Below, one piece after another: positions 53,622 to 64,000 of a DNA stretch of 64,000 nt. The stretch's first letter is position 1. Every line of letters starts with the position of its first letter. Under the pieces are notes generated by a model. It made no database searches. It saw only the letters and a program-made list of their open reading frames with translations, and was not told the DNA's origin. The position numbers and the translations under genes were made by a program. The DNA lies in NCBI RefSeq assembly GCF_048569485.1, contig NC_134358.1:554465880-554529879 (forward strand). The letters are read 5' to 3'. The stretch is from Anomaloglossus baeobatrachus (Eukaryota > Chordata > Amphibia > Anura > Aromobatidae).

Positions 53622-54605
53622 CTACGGGGAGGCAACTGCCGCCTGCAGGACTCTTCTACCTAGGCTGGCGTCCGCCGAAGCATAGGTATGCACCTGATAA
53701 TGTTTGGTGAAAGTGTGCAGACTCGACCAGGTAGCTGCCTGGCACACCTGTTGAGCCGTAGCCTGGTGACGCAATGCCCAGGACGCACCCACGGCTCTGG
53801 TAGAATGGGCCTTTAGCCCTGATGGAACCGGAAGCCCAGCAGAACGGTAGGCCTCAAGAATTGGTTCTTTGATCCATCGAGCCAGGGTGGCCTTAGAAGC
53901 CTGCGACCCCTTGCGCTTACCAGCGACAAGGACAAAGAGTGCATCCGAACGGCGCAGGGGCGCCGTTCGGGAAATGTAGATTCTGAGTGCTCGCACCAGA
54001 TCTAACAAATGTAAATCCTTCTCATACCGATGAACTGCATGAGGACAAAAAGAAGGCAAAGAGATATCCTGATTAAGATGAAAAGAGGATACCACCTTCG
54101 GGAGAAACTCCTGAATGGGGCGCAGCACTACCTTGTCCTGGTGGAAAACCAGGAAGGGAGCCTTGGATGACAGCGCTGCTAGCTCAGACACTCTCCGAAG
54201 AGATGTGATCGCTACCAGAAAAGCCACTTTCTGTGACAGTCTAGAAAGTGAAACCTCCCTCAGAGGCTCGAAGGGCGGCTTCTGTAGGGCAACTAGCACC
54301 CTGTTCAGATCCCATGGATCTAACGGTCGCTTGTACGGGGGTACGATATGACAAACCCCCTGCAGGAACGTGCGCACCTTAGAGAGTCGTGCTAGACGCT
54401 TCTGAAAAAAGACGGATAGCGCCGAGACTTGCCCTTTAAGGGAGCCGAGCGACAAACCTTTTTCTAACCCAGATTGCAGGAAAGAAAGAAAGGTAGGCAA
54501 TGCAAATGGCCAGGGAGACACTCCCTGAGCAGAGCACCAGGATAAGAATATCCTCCACGTTCTGTGGTAGATCTTAGCGGACGTGGGCTTCCTAGCCTGT
54601 CTCAT
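53622..54605 (-). CDS. DIRS-4 tyrosine recombinase
   Basis: A 327-residue reading from the ATG in GCTACCATGAG, ending AVASP. The catalytic boxes ITSLRRVSELAAL, HSTRAVGASWALRHQ and FTKHYQVHTYA are all present and identical to those of DIRS-1. It starts about 35 bases after the RT frame ends. Confidence 0.88.
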   Translation of the reverse strand: MRQARKPTSAKIYHRTWRIFLSWCSAQGVSPWPFALPTFLSFLQSGLEKGLSLGSLKGQVSALSVFFQKRLARLSKVRTFLQGVCHIVPPYKRPLDPWDLNRVLVALQKPPFEPLREVSLSRLSQKVAFLVAITSLRRVSELAALSSKAPFLVFHQDKVVLRPIQEFLPKVVSSFHLNQDISLPSFCPHAVHRYEKDLHLLDLVRALRIYISRTAPLRRSDALFVLVAGKRKGSQASKATLARWIKEPILEAYRSAGLPVPSGLKAHSTRAVGASWALRHQATAQQVCQAATWSSLHTFTKHYQVHTYASADASLGRRVLQAAVASP

Positions 54606-54640
54606 GGTAGCAACGACCCCTTGGGACAATCCTGAAGACG

Positions 54641-56788
54641 CTAGGATCCAGGACTCAATGGCCACACAGTCAGGTTCAGGGCCGCAGAATTCCGATGGAA
54701 AAACGGCCCTTGGGACAGTAAGTCTGGTCGGTCTGGCAGTGCCCACGGTTGGCCGACCGTGAGATGCCACAGATCCGGATACCACGCCCTCCTTGGCCAG
54801 TCTGGGGCGACGAGTATGACGCGGCTGCAGTCGGATCTGATCTTGCGTAGCACTCTGGGCAAGAGTGCCAGAGGTGGAAACACATAAGGGAGCCGGAACT
54901 GCGACCAATCTTGCACTAAGGCGTCTGCCGCCAGAGCTCTGTGATCGCGAGACCGTGCCATGAAGGTTGGGACCTTGTTGTTGTGCCGGGACGCCATTAG
55001 GTCGACGTCCGGCCTTCCCCAGCGGCGACAGATTTCCTGAAACACGTCCGGGTGAAGTGACCATTCCCCTGCGTCCATGCCCTGGCGACTGAGGAAGTCT
55101 GCTTCCCAGTTTTCTACGCCGGGGATGTGAACTGCGGATATGGTGGAGGCCGTGGCTTCCACCCACATCAGAATCCGCCGGACTTCCTGGAAGGCTTGCC
55201 GACTGCGTGTCCCCCCTTGGTGGTTGATGTATGCCACCGCTGTGGAGTTGTCCGACTGAATTCGGATCTGCTTTCCTTCCAGCCACTGCTGGAAGGCTAG
55301 TAGGGCAAGATACACTGCTCTGATCTCCAGAACATTGATCTGAAGGGTGGACTCCTGCTGAGTCCACGTACCCTGAGCCCTGTGGTGGAGAAAAACTGCT
55401 CCCCACCCTGACAGACTCGCGTCTGTCGTGACCACCGCCCAGGACGGTGGAAGGAAGGATCTTCCCTGTGATAATGAGGTGGGAAGAAGCCACCACTGCA
55501 GAGAGTCTTTGGCCGTCTGGGAAAGGGAGACTTTCCTGTCCAGGGATGTTGACTTCCCGTCCCATTGGCGGAGAATGTCCCATTGAAGTGGGCGCAGATG
55601 AAACTGCGCAAACGGAACCGCCTCCATTGCCGCCACCATCTTCCCGAGGAAGTGCATGAGGCGTCTTAAGGAGTGCGACTGACTTTGAAGGAGAGCCTGC
55701 ACCCCAGTCTGTAGTGACCTCTGCTTGTCCAGCGGAAGCTTCACTATCGCTGAGAGAGTATGAAACTCCATGCCAAGATACGTTAGTGATTGGGTCGGTG
55801 ACAGGTTTGACTTTGAGAAGTTGATGATCCACCCGAACGTCTGGAGAGTCTCCAGTGCAACATTCAGGCTGAGTTGGCATGCCTCCTGAGAGGGTGCCTT
55901 GACAAGAAGATCGTCCAAGTAAGGGATCACAGAGTGTCCCTGAGAGTGCAAGACTGCTACCACTGCCGCCATGACCTTGGTGAACACCCGTGGGGCTGTC
56001 GCCAGACCAAATGGCAGAGCTACGAACTGAAGATGGTCGTCTCCTATCACGAAGCGTAGAAAGCGTTGGTGCTCTGTAGCAATCGGCACGTGGAGATAAG
56101 CATCTCTGATGTCTATTGATGCTAGGAAATCTCCTTGAGACATTGAGGCAATGACTGAGCGGAGAGATTCCATCCGGAACCGCCTGGCGTTCACATGCCT
56201 GTTGAGCAGTTTTAGGTCCAGAACAGGACGGAATGAGCCGTCCTTTTTTGGCACCACAAAGAGATTGGAGTAAAAACCTTGTCCTTGTTCCTGAAGAGGA
56301 ACAGGGACCACCACTCCTTCTGCTCTTAGAGAATTCACCGCCTGCAGAAGGGCATCTGCTCGGTCGGGATGTGGGGAGGTTCTGAAGAACCGAGGCGGAG
56401 GACGAGAACTGAACTCTATCCTGTACCCGTGAGACAAAATGTCTGTTACCCACCGGTCTTTGACCTGTGGCAGCCAAATGTCGCAAAAGCGGGAGAGCCT
56501 GCCACCGACCGAGGATGTGGAGGGAGGCGGCCGAGAGTCATGAGGCAGCTGTCTTGGAAGCGGTACCTCCGGTTGCTTTCTTGGGGCGTGAGTGAGCCCG
56601 CCAGGAATCAGAGCTCCTTTGCTCTTTCTGAGTCCCTTTGGACGAGGAGAATTGGGGCTTGCCCGAGCCTCGAAAGGACCGAAACTTTGACTGCCACTTC
56701 CTCTGTTGAGGTTTGCTTGATCTGGGCTGGGGTAAGGAAGAGTCCTTACCTTTGGACTGTTTAATGATTTCCGCCAATTGCTCACCAA
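54641..56788 (-). CDS. DIRS-4 reverse transcriptase / RNase H / methyltransferase-like protein
   Basis: An open 715-residue frame, the same length as in DIRS-1. RT motifs FRPVLDLKLLN, LPFGLATAPRVFTK and YLDD, RNase H motifs TTDASLSGWGA and SDNSTAVAYINHQGG, and the C-terminal DVDLMASRHNN block are intact. About ten residues differ from DIRS-1, scattered and mostly conservative. The 5' part overlaps the end of the gag-like region in another phase. Confidence 0.92.
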   Translation of the reverse strand: MVSNWRKSLNSPKVRTLPYPSPDQANLNRGSGSQSFGPFEARASPNSPRPKGLRKSKGALIPGGLTHAPRKQPEVPLPRQLPHDSRPPPSTSSVGGRLSRFCDIWLPQVKDRWVTDILSHGYRIEFSSRPPPRFFRTSPHPDRADALLQAVNSLRAEGVVVPVPLQEQGQGFYSNLFVVPKKDGSFRPVLDLKLLNRHVNARRFRMESLRSVIASMSQGDFLASIDIRDAYLHVPIATEHQRFLRFVIGDDHLQFVALPFGLATAPRVFTKVMAAVVAVLHSQGHSVIPYLDDLLVKAPSQEACQLSLNVALETLQTFGWIINFSKSNLSPTQSLTYLGMEFHTLSAIVKLPLDKQRSLQTGVQALLQSQSHSLRRLMHFLGKMVAAMEAVPFAQFHLRPLQWDILRQWDGKSTSLDRKVSLSQTAKDSLQWWLLPTSLSQGRSFLPPSWAVVTTDASLSGWGAVFLHHRAQGTWTQQESTLQINVLEIRAVYLALLAFQQWLEGKQIRIQSDNSTAVAYINHQGGTRSRQAFQEVRRILMWVEATASTISAVHIPGVENWEADFLSRQGMDAGEWSLHPDVFQEICRRWGRPDVDLMASRHNNKVPTFMARSRDHRALAADALVQDWSQFRLPYVFPPLALLPRVLRKIRSDCSRVILVAPDWPRRAWYPDLWHLTVGQPWALPDRPDLLSQGPFFHRNSAALNLTVWPLSPGS

Positions 56789-58030
56789 ACAGTCTGTCTC
56801 CAGATAATGGCAAGCTGGTTAAACATTTTTTAGAAGCAGAATCTGCTTTCCATTCTTTTAACCACAAGGCTCTGCGCAAAACTACAGAGTTGGCGGATGC
56901 CATTGCGGTACGGCTCGTGGATTCTAGTACCGCATTAATAGCGTAGGTCGCAAACGCAGACATTTGCGTAGTTAAGGACGCCACTTGTGGCACTGCTGGA
57001 CGCATGAAAGAGTCCACCTGTGCCAAACCAGCTGAAATAGCTTGGAGCGCCCACACGGCCGCGAATGCTGGAGCAAACGACGCGCCAATAGCTTCATAGA
57101 CAGATTTCAACCAAAGGTCCATCTGTCTGTCATTGGCATCTTTAAGTGAAGCCCCATCCTCCACTGCAACTATGGATCTAGCTGCAAGTCTGGATATTGG
57201 AGGGTCCACTTTTTTGGACACTGGGTCCAGCGTTTGACCACGTCAGTGGGAAAGGGATAACGTGTATCCTTAAGGCGTTTGGAAAAACGCTTGTCCGGAT
57301 AAGTATTGTGTTTCTGGATTGATGCTCTGAAGTCAGAGTGGTCCAGAAAAGTGCTCAATTTACGCTTGGGATACAAGAAATGGAATTTCTCCTGCTGTGC
57401 AGCTGCCTCCTCTGCTGAAGGGGCTGGGGGAGAAATATCCAACAGCCTATTGATGGCCGCTATAAGGTCATTTACCATGGCGTCACCATCTGGCGTATCC
57501 AAATTGAGTGCGGTGTCAGGACTAGACTCCTGATCACCCACCTCTGTCTCATCATATAGAGACCCTTCTCGCTGAGACCCTGACCCGCGTGATGACGTGG
57601 AGGGTCTCTCCCAGCGAGCTCGCTTAGGTGGACTGGGACTGTCATCGGAGTCAGAGCCCTCAGCCTGTGATGCCTGGGACCCCCTTGAAGTACGGATTAG
57701 TTCCAACTGAGGGGGACCGGGGAACATAGGCACAGCAGTGTCCATGGTCTGAGCAACTGGCCTGGACTGCAAGGTCTCCAGGATCTTTGTCATAGTCACA
57801 GACATTTTATCAGCAAAGACTGCAAATTCTGTCCCCGTCACCGGGGCAGGGTTCACAGGCGTCTCTGCCTGGGCTACCACCACCATAGGCTCTGGCTGAC
57901 GAAGTGCCACTGGGACTGAACATTGCACACAATGAGAGTCGTTGGAACCTGCTGGTAGATTAGCCCCACATGCTGTACAAGCAGTGAATACAGCCCGTGC
58001 CTTGGCACCCTTGCGTTTTGTGGATGACAT
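56538..58030 (-). CDS. DIRS-4 gag-like ORF1 region
   Basis: This region begins near MSSTKRKGAKARAVFTACTA, includes paired cysteines (CTACGANL...HCVQCSV) that look like a small zinc-binding motif, then a Ser/Asp-rich acidic stretch (SQAEGSDSDDSPSPPKRARW), and ends in the basic Gln/Lys/Arg tail shared with DIRS-1. It is expected to encode the structural (gag-like) protein. The reading is not continuous in this copy (about one break). The function is inferred from position; no gag domain was recognised with confidence. Confidence 0.65.
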
Positions 58031-59204
58031 GTTGTTGTCTTCCCAGAGCAATATAGGGTATACAGCCAAGAAGCGACCTTACAGTGCAGTATATATATAA
58101 ATATCTGGTACAGGAAAAAGTACACCAATACACACTGTGGCACTAGTGGGGCCAGCACTAATGTGCTGCTTACCGCCCGCTAAACGCGGGTGTGTGGTCG
58201 CCAGAAATCCCTAGTCTGGGTCTCCCAGAGCCTGTGTCCGTCCTCCAGCCAGACTGCATGCAGGAATGGCTGCCGGCGTCCTGTGGAGGGGGGGGGCGGG
58301 CCCTGGGCGTGCCAGACTAAAAGCGGGAAACCTGCTTGCCACTGTGCCTAGTGAGAGGGCTGGAGCATGTAAATAAGGCTCCAGCCCTCGGCGCTGAGTA
58401 ATCGTACAGCGTCTCTCCCCTTCCCTGACTGACAGGGAGGGGGCGGGAACGAAGCGGAGCTAGGCCGCAAAAGCCGGGGGCTAAATTTATAAGCGCCGCC
58501 GCCGTAAAAGCGCGGTCGGCGCTAAGTCCCCGGCGCACTACAAGTCCCAGCCGCGCCGCCGCTCCGAGAGTGGCCGGCGCGGTAGTTCCCATCACATGAA
58601 GTCACCCAGCTAAGCTGCTGTGACTCAAACCCCAGCGTACAGCGCTACTGTCCCCGGCGCACTAACACACCCAGCAAGTCTGGTGTGTGCGTGCCCGCCT
58701 GTACGGGGACACAGAGTACCTGAAAGTTGCAGGGCCTTGTCCCTGAACGGTACACAGCTCCGTATCCATCAGGTTCCAGTGGGTCTGTGGATGGAGCCCG
58801 GCCTCAGGGCTTGGGGGCCGGTAAGATCCCACTTCCTCAGAGCCCCTCAGGGGGATGGGGAAGGAAAACAGCATGTGGGCTCTAGCCTCCGTACCAGCAA
58901 TAGGTACCTCAACCTTACAAACCACAAGTGGGGCCCTCTTTTCTTCCATCCGACATAGTCAGCAGCTACTGCTGACTAAACAGTGGAGCTATGCGTGGAT
59001 GTCTGACCTCCTTCGCACAAAGCAGAAAACTGGTGAGCCAGTGATCCCACTGGGGGTGTATAGCCAGAAGGGGAGGGGCCTTACACTTTTAAGTGTAATG
59101 CTTTGTGTGGCCTCCGGAGGCAGTAGCTATACACCCAATCGTCTGGGTCTCCCAATGGAGCGCCGAAGAAATCAACAGTCGGGTAATTTCTGAGAAAAAA
59201 GGAA

Positions 59205-60041
59205 TTGACTGGTGAGCTTGGGAACTTAAAAAGGCCTGGGCGTCCACGGATGACAACAGTGGTGGATGATCGCCGCATACTTTCTTTGGTGAAGAAGAAC
59301 CCGTTCACAACATCAACTGAAGTCCAGAACACTCTCAGTGAAGTAGGTGTATCTGTCTCTAAGTCAACAGTAAAGAGAAGACTCCATGAAAGTAAATACA
59401 AAGGGTTCACATCTAGATGCAAACCATTCATCAATTCCAAAAATAGACAGGCCAGAGTTACATTTGCTGAAAAACACCTCATGAAGCCAGCTCAGTTCTG
59501 GAAAAGTATTCTATGGACAGATGAGACCAAGATCAACCTGTACCAGAATGATGGGAAGAAAAAAGTTTGGAGAAGAAAGGGAACGGCACATGATCCAAGG
59601 CACACCACATCCTCTGTAAAACATGGTGGAGGCAACGTGATGGCATGGGCATGCATGGCTTTCAATGGCACTGGGTCACTTGTGTTTATTGATGACATAA
59701 CAGCAGACAAGAGTAGCCGGATGAATTCTGAAGTGTACCGGGATATACTTTCAGCCCAGATTCAGCCAAATGCCGCAAAGTTGATCGGACGGCGCTTCAT
59801 AGTACAGATGGACAATGACCCCAAACATACAGCCAAAGCTACCCAGGCGTTCATGAGTGCAAAAAAGTGGAACATTCTGCAATGGCCAAGTCAATCACCA
59901 GATCTTAACCCAATTGAGCATGCATTTCACTTGCTCAAATCCAGACTTAAGACGGAAAGACCCACAAACAAGCAAGACCTGAAGGCTGCGGCTGTAAAGG
60001 CCTGGCAAAGCATTAAGAAGGAGGAAACCCAGCGTTTGTGA
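59205..60041 (+). pseudogene. Tc1-D transposase, main part (DD34E)
   Basis: An open stretch of 278 residues with LKRPGRPRMTTVVDDRRI (second helix-turn-helix and GRPR linker), ILWTDETKINLYQNDG, IVQMDNDPKHTAKATQAF and [18 protein letters not shown]. The second Asp and the Glu are 34 residues apart. It ends TQRL at 60041, a normal C-terminus. The N-terminal helix-turn-helix is separated by DIRS-4, so the gene cannot make a full transposase, although the catalytic domain itself is undamaged. Confidence 0.92.
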
Positions 60042-60357
60042 TGTCCATGGGTTCCAGACTTAAGGCAGTGATTGCCTCCAAAGGATTCGCAACAAAATAT
60101 TGAAAATAAAAATATTTTGTTTGGGTTTGGTTTATTTGTCCAATTACTTTTGACCTCCTAAAATGTGGAGTGTTTGTAAAGAAATGTGACAATTCCTACA
60201 ATTTCTATCAGATATTTTTGTTCAAACCTTCAAATTAAACGTTACAATCTGCACTTGAATTCTGTTGTAGAGGTTTCATTTCAAATCCAATGTGGTGGCA
60301 TGCAGAGCCCAACTCGCCAAAATTGTGTCACTGTCCAAAGATTTCTGGACCTAACTG

Positions 60358-60394
60358 TATATATATTATATATATATATATATATATGTGTATG

Positions 60395-60426
<32 letters not shown>

Positions 60427-60450
60427 TGTATGTATGTATGTATATATATG
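60358..60450. repeat. (TA)n / (GTAT)n microsatellite
   Basis: TA tract followed by about 11 GTAT units at the right edge of Tc1-D, mirroring the TA/CATA tract on its left edge; the element probably inserted within one simple-sequence tract. Confidence 0.93.
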
Positions 60451-60650
60451 TAAGAGATGTCATGACTTCATGAGCAGAGGTTGTCCGGTCTCTGATACAG
60501 TGGAAAGAAAAAAAAAAAGTCCGCACCCTGGTGACGTATTGTTTGGTTCAACTCAGGAAGACATAGTATGTAACATGGGTCATCAGAAAATCACCTATTG
60601 GTTACATCAGTTTTTTGCAATAAATTTATTTTTTGTAATTTATTTGCTAA

Positions 60651-62711
60651 GGCTATGTGCGCACTAGGCGTTTTTTTCACGCTGCGTTTTTATGTGCGTT
60701 TTTGTCTAAAAAACGCACCCGCGGCTAAAAAAACGCGGCAAAAACGCATGCGTTTTTGCCGCGATTTGGTGCGTTTTTTGCTGCGTTTTTGCTCACTGCG
60801 TTTTTAATCAGTGCACAATGCCATTAAAGATTGTTGATGAAAAAAAAAAAAAAAAAAGGTCTGATGTCATTTCCTTCTTCAAAATGTTCATTGTATGCAG
60901 GAGAGCAGACAGCTGCAGAACTAGTGTATGCAGGAGAGCAGACAGCTGCAGAACTAGTGTATGCAGGAGAGCAGACAGCAGCTGCAGAACTACAAGTCTC
61001 AGCATCCTCCATTCACTAGTGTATGCAGGAGAGCAGACAGCAGCTGCAGAACTACAAGTCTCAGCATCTTCCATCCAGGACTGTATGCAGTTTTTTGCCC
61101 AAAAAGAAAAAAAAAATGACATAGGCTTCGCCATATTTTTGTATGCTAGCCGGGTACAGCAGGCAGGTACGGGCTGCCCCCAACCCCCAGCTGCCTATTT
61201 GTACCCGGCTGGGAACCAAAAATATAGAGAAGCCCTTTTTTTTTTAATTATTTCATGAAATAATTAAAAAAAAAAAGACGTGAGCTTCGCCTAATTTTTG
61301 AGTCCAGCCGGGTACAACTAGGCAGCTGGGGATTGGAATCCACAGTGCAGGGTGCCCATGCTTTCTGGGCACCCCCACTGCGAATTGCAGTCCGCAGCCA
61401 CCCCAGAAAATGGCGCTTTCATAGAAGCGCCATCTTCTGGCGCTGTATCCAACTCTTCTAGCTGCCCTGGTGACGGGTGGCGAGCTAGGTAATAATGGAG
61501 TTAGGGCTAGCTGTATATTATCAGCTAGCCCTAAGCCCGAAATTCATGGTGTCACGCCAATATTAGACATGGCCACCATGAATTTCTAGTAATGATAAAA
61601 AAAAAACACAACACAGAAAAATATTTTTATTAGAAATAAAACACAACACAATTAGTGACTCCATCTTTATTGAAATTAACCCCCCTCCGCAGTAATCCTG
61701 GGTCAGGGTCCCGCGCCGTCCAATCCGGATCCAATATCATCTGATCGGTTTGCTGGAAGGCAGAGCGATCAGATGATGTGTCAGGATCAAGTGCCTGAAT
61801 CACATCACACATCAGCTGATTGTATAAAAGCCGATTATACAATCAGCTGATGCATCGTTGCCAAAAAAAAAAAAAAAAAAAATACATACTCACTTATGTG
61901 CTGTGGTGATTACCGGCAGCTCCTGGAGCGATCGATTGGACAGGAGTCTGATCCTATACGATCGCTGCAAGAGCTGCCGGTGATCAGCTGATGAAGTCCC
62001 CTGACGGCAGGATCAGCTGATAGCCGGCCGGGCGCGAAAAAGCCGGCGAGACTACGATCAGCTGATGCGTCAGGTGACTGCATCAGGTGATCCACAGCCA
62101 GGTCCTGCAAGCAAGGTCCTGCCCCGGGGAGACTGTACACAGCCAGAGCGGCGGGACCGGGAGGAGATGGGAGCGGGCATGGCACCGGGACCCTGCAGAC
62201 AGGTGAGTATATATGACATTTTTTTTTTTCTACTGTTCACTTTGTTTTTCGCCGCTGCCTCCACCTCCCGCCCAGACATGGCGCCGCACGGAGCTGACAT
62301 GCACAGGACGGGAGGTGGAAGCAGCGGTGACGGTACCGGGAGGATTCATGCTTCTGTGTTTACCAACAGAAGGAATCCTCTTCCTGTACACGTCACTGTA
62401 GTGCCCACCCCTTGCGTGTATAGCTGCGTTTTTAGTCATAGAAACGCGGCTATATGCGTTATTCATTGCGTTTTTAACATCTCATTGAATTCAATGAGTG
62501 AAAAACGCAGTGGAAAACGCAGAAATAATTGACATGCTGCGTTTTTGTGGTCACCACAAAAACGCAGCTAAAAAAAAACGCTGTGTGAGGACAGCACTTC
62601 TGAAAACCCATTGACATTGCTGGGGAAGCAATGTCACTGCGTTTTCAGCACAAAAACGCGGTAAAAAACGCCGCTAAAAACGCGGCAAAAACGCCTAGTG
62701 CGCACATAGCC
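60651..62711. mobile_element. 2.06-kb Harbinger-like non-autonomous element
   Basis: The ends GGCTATGTGCGCACTAGGCG and CGCCTAGTGCGCACATAGCC are perfect inverted repeats, flanked by TAA on both sides (60648-60650, 62712-62714). Subterminal regions (60670-60810 and 62420-62700) are packed with GCGTTTTT and AAAAACGC motifs. The middle carries a 33-bp subrepeat, hairpins such as GGGCTAGCTGATAATATACAGCTAGCCC-like arms near 61503-61533, and CATCAGCTGATC-type palindromes, but no transposase. It lies in an ICA1 intron. Confidence 0.82.
60892..61080. repeat. Subrepeat with GTATGCAGGAGAGCAGACAG, 4 copies
   Basis: Four copies of GTATGCAGGAGAGCAGACAG followed by CTGCAGAACTA, two of them extended by CAAGTCTCAGCATC. 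Located inside the 2.06-kb Harbinger-like element. Confidence 0.85.
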
Positions 62712-62714
62712 TAA

Positions 62715-63540
62715 TAGTTTTGCATCCCATATCACAATCTGTATATTATATATCTATATATATAATTGCCTTATTCTGTCTGTCTGTCTGTCATGCTCCA
62801 AAATTGTGTCACGGTGACAGTGTCACCGTGACATGTCCTTACGGTGACACAAAGCTGATTGGCCGCTGGGTTCGCCATGGCCCCGCCCCCCCACACGGAT
62901 TGGCCTCTCGTCCCGGCTGCGCCCCCACACGGATTGGCCAGCCGCTCGCCCAGGCTCTGCCCCCCCCCACAGATTGGCCTCTCGCCCCGGCACCCTGCAG
63001 GCATTGGCAACTCGCCCACGCCACGCCACGCCCCGCCCCCCTCACGCAATAGACGTTAGCTCTCGCGCCCCCCCCCCCCCCCCCGCATTGCCCGAACTGA
63101 CACGGTCACGGAGCCACGAATCCCAGGTGAGTACTGTACTCCCCCCCCCCCCTTTCCCCCCTCCCCAACGGGAGCCCACATCAGCGTACGCCGCCGCCGT
63201 ATGCTGGTGTGGGCTCCCGTGCGAGCGGGGGACGTGTTGCGCTGGTAACCATAGTTACCAGTAAATCAAGGTCCTGCAGCGGCGCGACTTCCACACGCAC
63301 AAACATAACAGCACACACACACGCATACACACACACATCAGATCGCACTCACTCTCACACACACCTCACACACACATCGCATCTACATACTCACAGCATC
63401 CGGCGATATCGCTTGCTTCTCGGCCTCGATACTGTGCTGTTGTGATCTTCCAGGACCTGACGGAGGATCACATGGCCAGAGGCATGTGGTATGTCCGGAT
63501 GTTGTGAGTATCAGCGCGTATGTGCGATATCGTCAGTGTC
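62715..63540. other. GC-rich repeat-like stretch in ICA1 intron
   Basis: Contains GTCACGGTGACAGTGTCACC (an inverted pair), several spaced copies of CCCCACACGGATTGGCC (about 62890, 62927, 62970) and CA-rich tracts (63295-63400). It looks like the body of a dispersed repeat whose family I cannot name. No exon seen. Confidence 0.45.
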
Positions 63541-63542
63541 TG

Positions 63543-63769
63543 TGAGTGGATGCGATCGGGTGTGTGTGAGTGGATGCGATCGGGTGTGTGTGAGTGGATG
63601 CGATCGGGTGTGTGTGAGTGGATGCGATCGGGTGTGTGTGAGTGGATGCGATCGGGTGTGTGTGAGTGGATGCGATCGGGTGTGTGTGAGTGGATGCGAT
63701 CGGGTGTGTGTGAGTGGATGCGATCGGGTGTGTGTGAGTGGATGCGATCGGGTGTGTGTGAGTGGATGC
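63543..63769. repeat. 24-bp minisatellite, about 9 copies
   Basis: Perfect copies containing GAGTGGATGCGATCGGGTGT plus GTGT. The period is a multiple of three, so frames read CVSGCDRV repeats. Not a gene. Confidence 0.95.
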
Positions 63770-64000
63770 GAGGGGCTGAGGCTGGGGACAGAGAGGGGCT
63801 GAGGCTGGGGACAGAGACGGGCTGAGGCTGGGGACAGAGACGGGCTGAGGCTGGGGACAGAGACGGGCTGAGGCTGGGGACAGAGACGGGCTGAGGCTGG
63901 GGACAGAGACGGGCTGAGGCTGGGGACAGAGACGGGCTGAGGCTGGGGACAGAGACGGGCTGAGGCTGGGGACAGAGAGGGGCTGAGGCTGGGGACAGAG
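63770..64000. repeat. 23-bp G-rich minisatellite, at least 10 copies
   Basis: Copies of GGGCTGAGGCTGGGGACAGA plus GAC or GAG, directly following the 24-bp array and running off the right edge. The first copy and later ones alternate GAG and GAC at the end. Confidence 0.95.

Larger units (their letters stand above)
53132..59167 (-). mobile_element. DIRS-type retroelement (DIRS-4), full length and nearly whole
   Basis: About 6.0 kb, in the same orientation as ICA1. In element order it has the left terminal repeat ending near 59167, a leader with the palindrome AGTCAGCAGCTACTGCTGACT-like block near 58956, a gag-like region, an RT/RNase H/methyltransferase-like frame, a recombinase frame, the internal complementary region (about 53440-53560) and the right terminal repeat starting at 53132. 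All parts are present, with about one break in the coding region. Its near identity to DIRS-1 points to recent activity of this lineage. It has no target duplication; the flanks are GCAAA and AAATC. Confidence 0.95.
52667..60357 (+). mobile_element. Tc1/mariner element (Tc1-D), split by DIRS-4
   Basis: The ends CAGTTAGGTCCAGAAATATT (52667) and, inverted, AGATTTCTGGACCTAACTG (to 60357) are flanked by TA. The transposase starts at ATG 53026 (MRSKELLIEVKQNILRL). A poly-A run shortly after probably shifts the frame, and DIRS-4 interrupts the gene at GGAGTAGCAAA (53128). The rest of the gene resumes at about 59168. The element without DIRS-4 is about 1.65 kb. Both ends are well preserved, so it is fairly young. 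Confidence 0.93.

Overview
The window looks like intergenic and intronic DNA from a large, repeat-rich amphibian genome, probably a frog. The signs are several DIRS-type tyrosine-recombinase retroelements, Tc1/mariner DNA transposons, Harbinger-like foldback elements and many long minisatellites. Two host genes can be recognised from spliced exons. The last two coding exons of GLCCI1 are on the + strand (4498-4618 and 15309-15669, with a long 3' UTR to about 20910). The last five coding exons of ICA1 are on the - strand (44965-51578). The genes converge tail to tail, as they do on human chromosome 7p, so the pair is a conserved synteny block. All splice phases are consistent, and the ICA1 C-terminus matches the human protein closely.

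Layout. 1-3754: right part of a young DIRS element (DIRS-1) in a GLCCI1 intron. 3755-15308: the GLCCI1 penultimate exon and last intron. That intron holds a decayed Tc1 element (5016-13136) carrying a 25-bp minisatellite and a nested, badly broken DIRS (DIRS-2), followed by a 1-kb almost pure A/T block. 15309-20910: last GLCCI1 exon and 3' UTR, with a C-rich minisatellite, a 458-bp near-perfect hairpin and an array of alternating inverted units. 20988-26974: broken DIRS-3. 26975-44964: intergenic DNA with a near-complete Tc1 (28115-29718), foldback elements, a 9-kb 40-bp-unit satellite that includes a 3.5-kb higher-order duplication, and a mariner-like element containing two Harbinger-like palindromes. 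44965-51578: ICA1 exons. The introns between them hold a decayed transposon with a 42-bp in-frame minisatellite, a 43-bp minisatellite made of splice-acceptor-like units, and a 35-bp minisatellite. 51579-64000: upstream ICA1 intron with a candidate Helitron remnant, a Tc1 element (52667-60357) split by the young, nearly whole DIRS-4, a 2.06-kb Harbinger-like element and G-rich tandem arrays running off the window.

The host genes are ordinary. The unusual features are the repeats: minisatellites that arose inside transposase genes, decoy splice-site arrays beside an ICA1 exon, very large RNA-folding structures in the GLCCI1 3' UTR, and two DIRS insertions into A-rich sites inside Tc1 elements. 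Most long open frames here are read-through of tandem repeats and not proteins. No bacterial-type operons, CRISPR arrays, tRNA or rRNA genes were seen.
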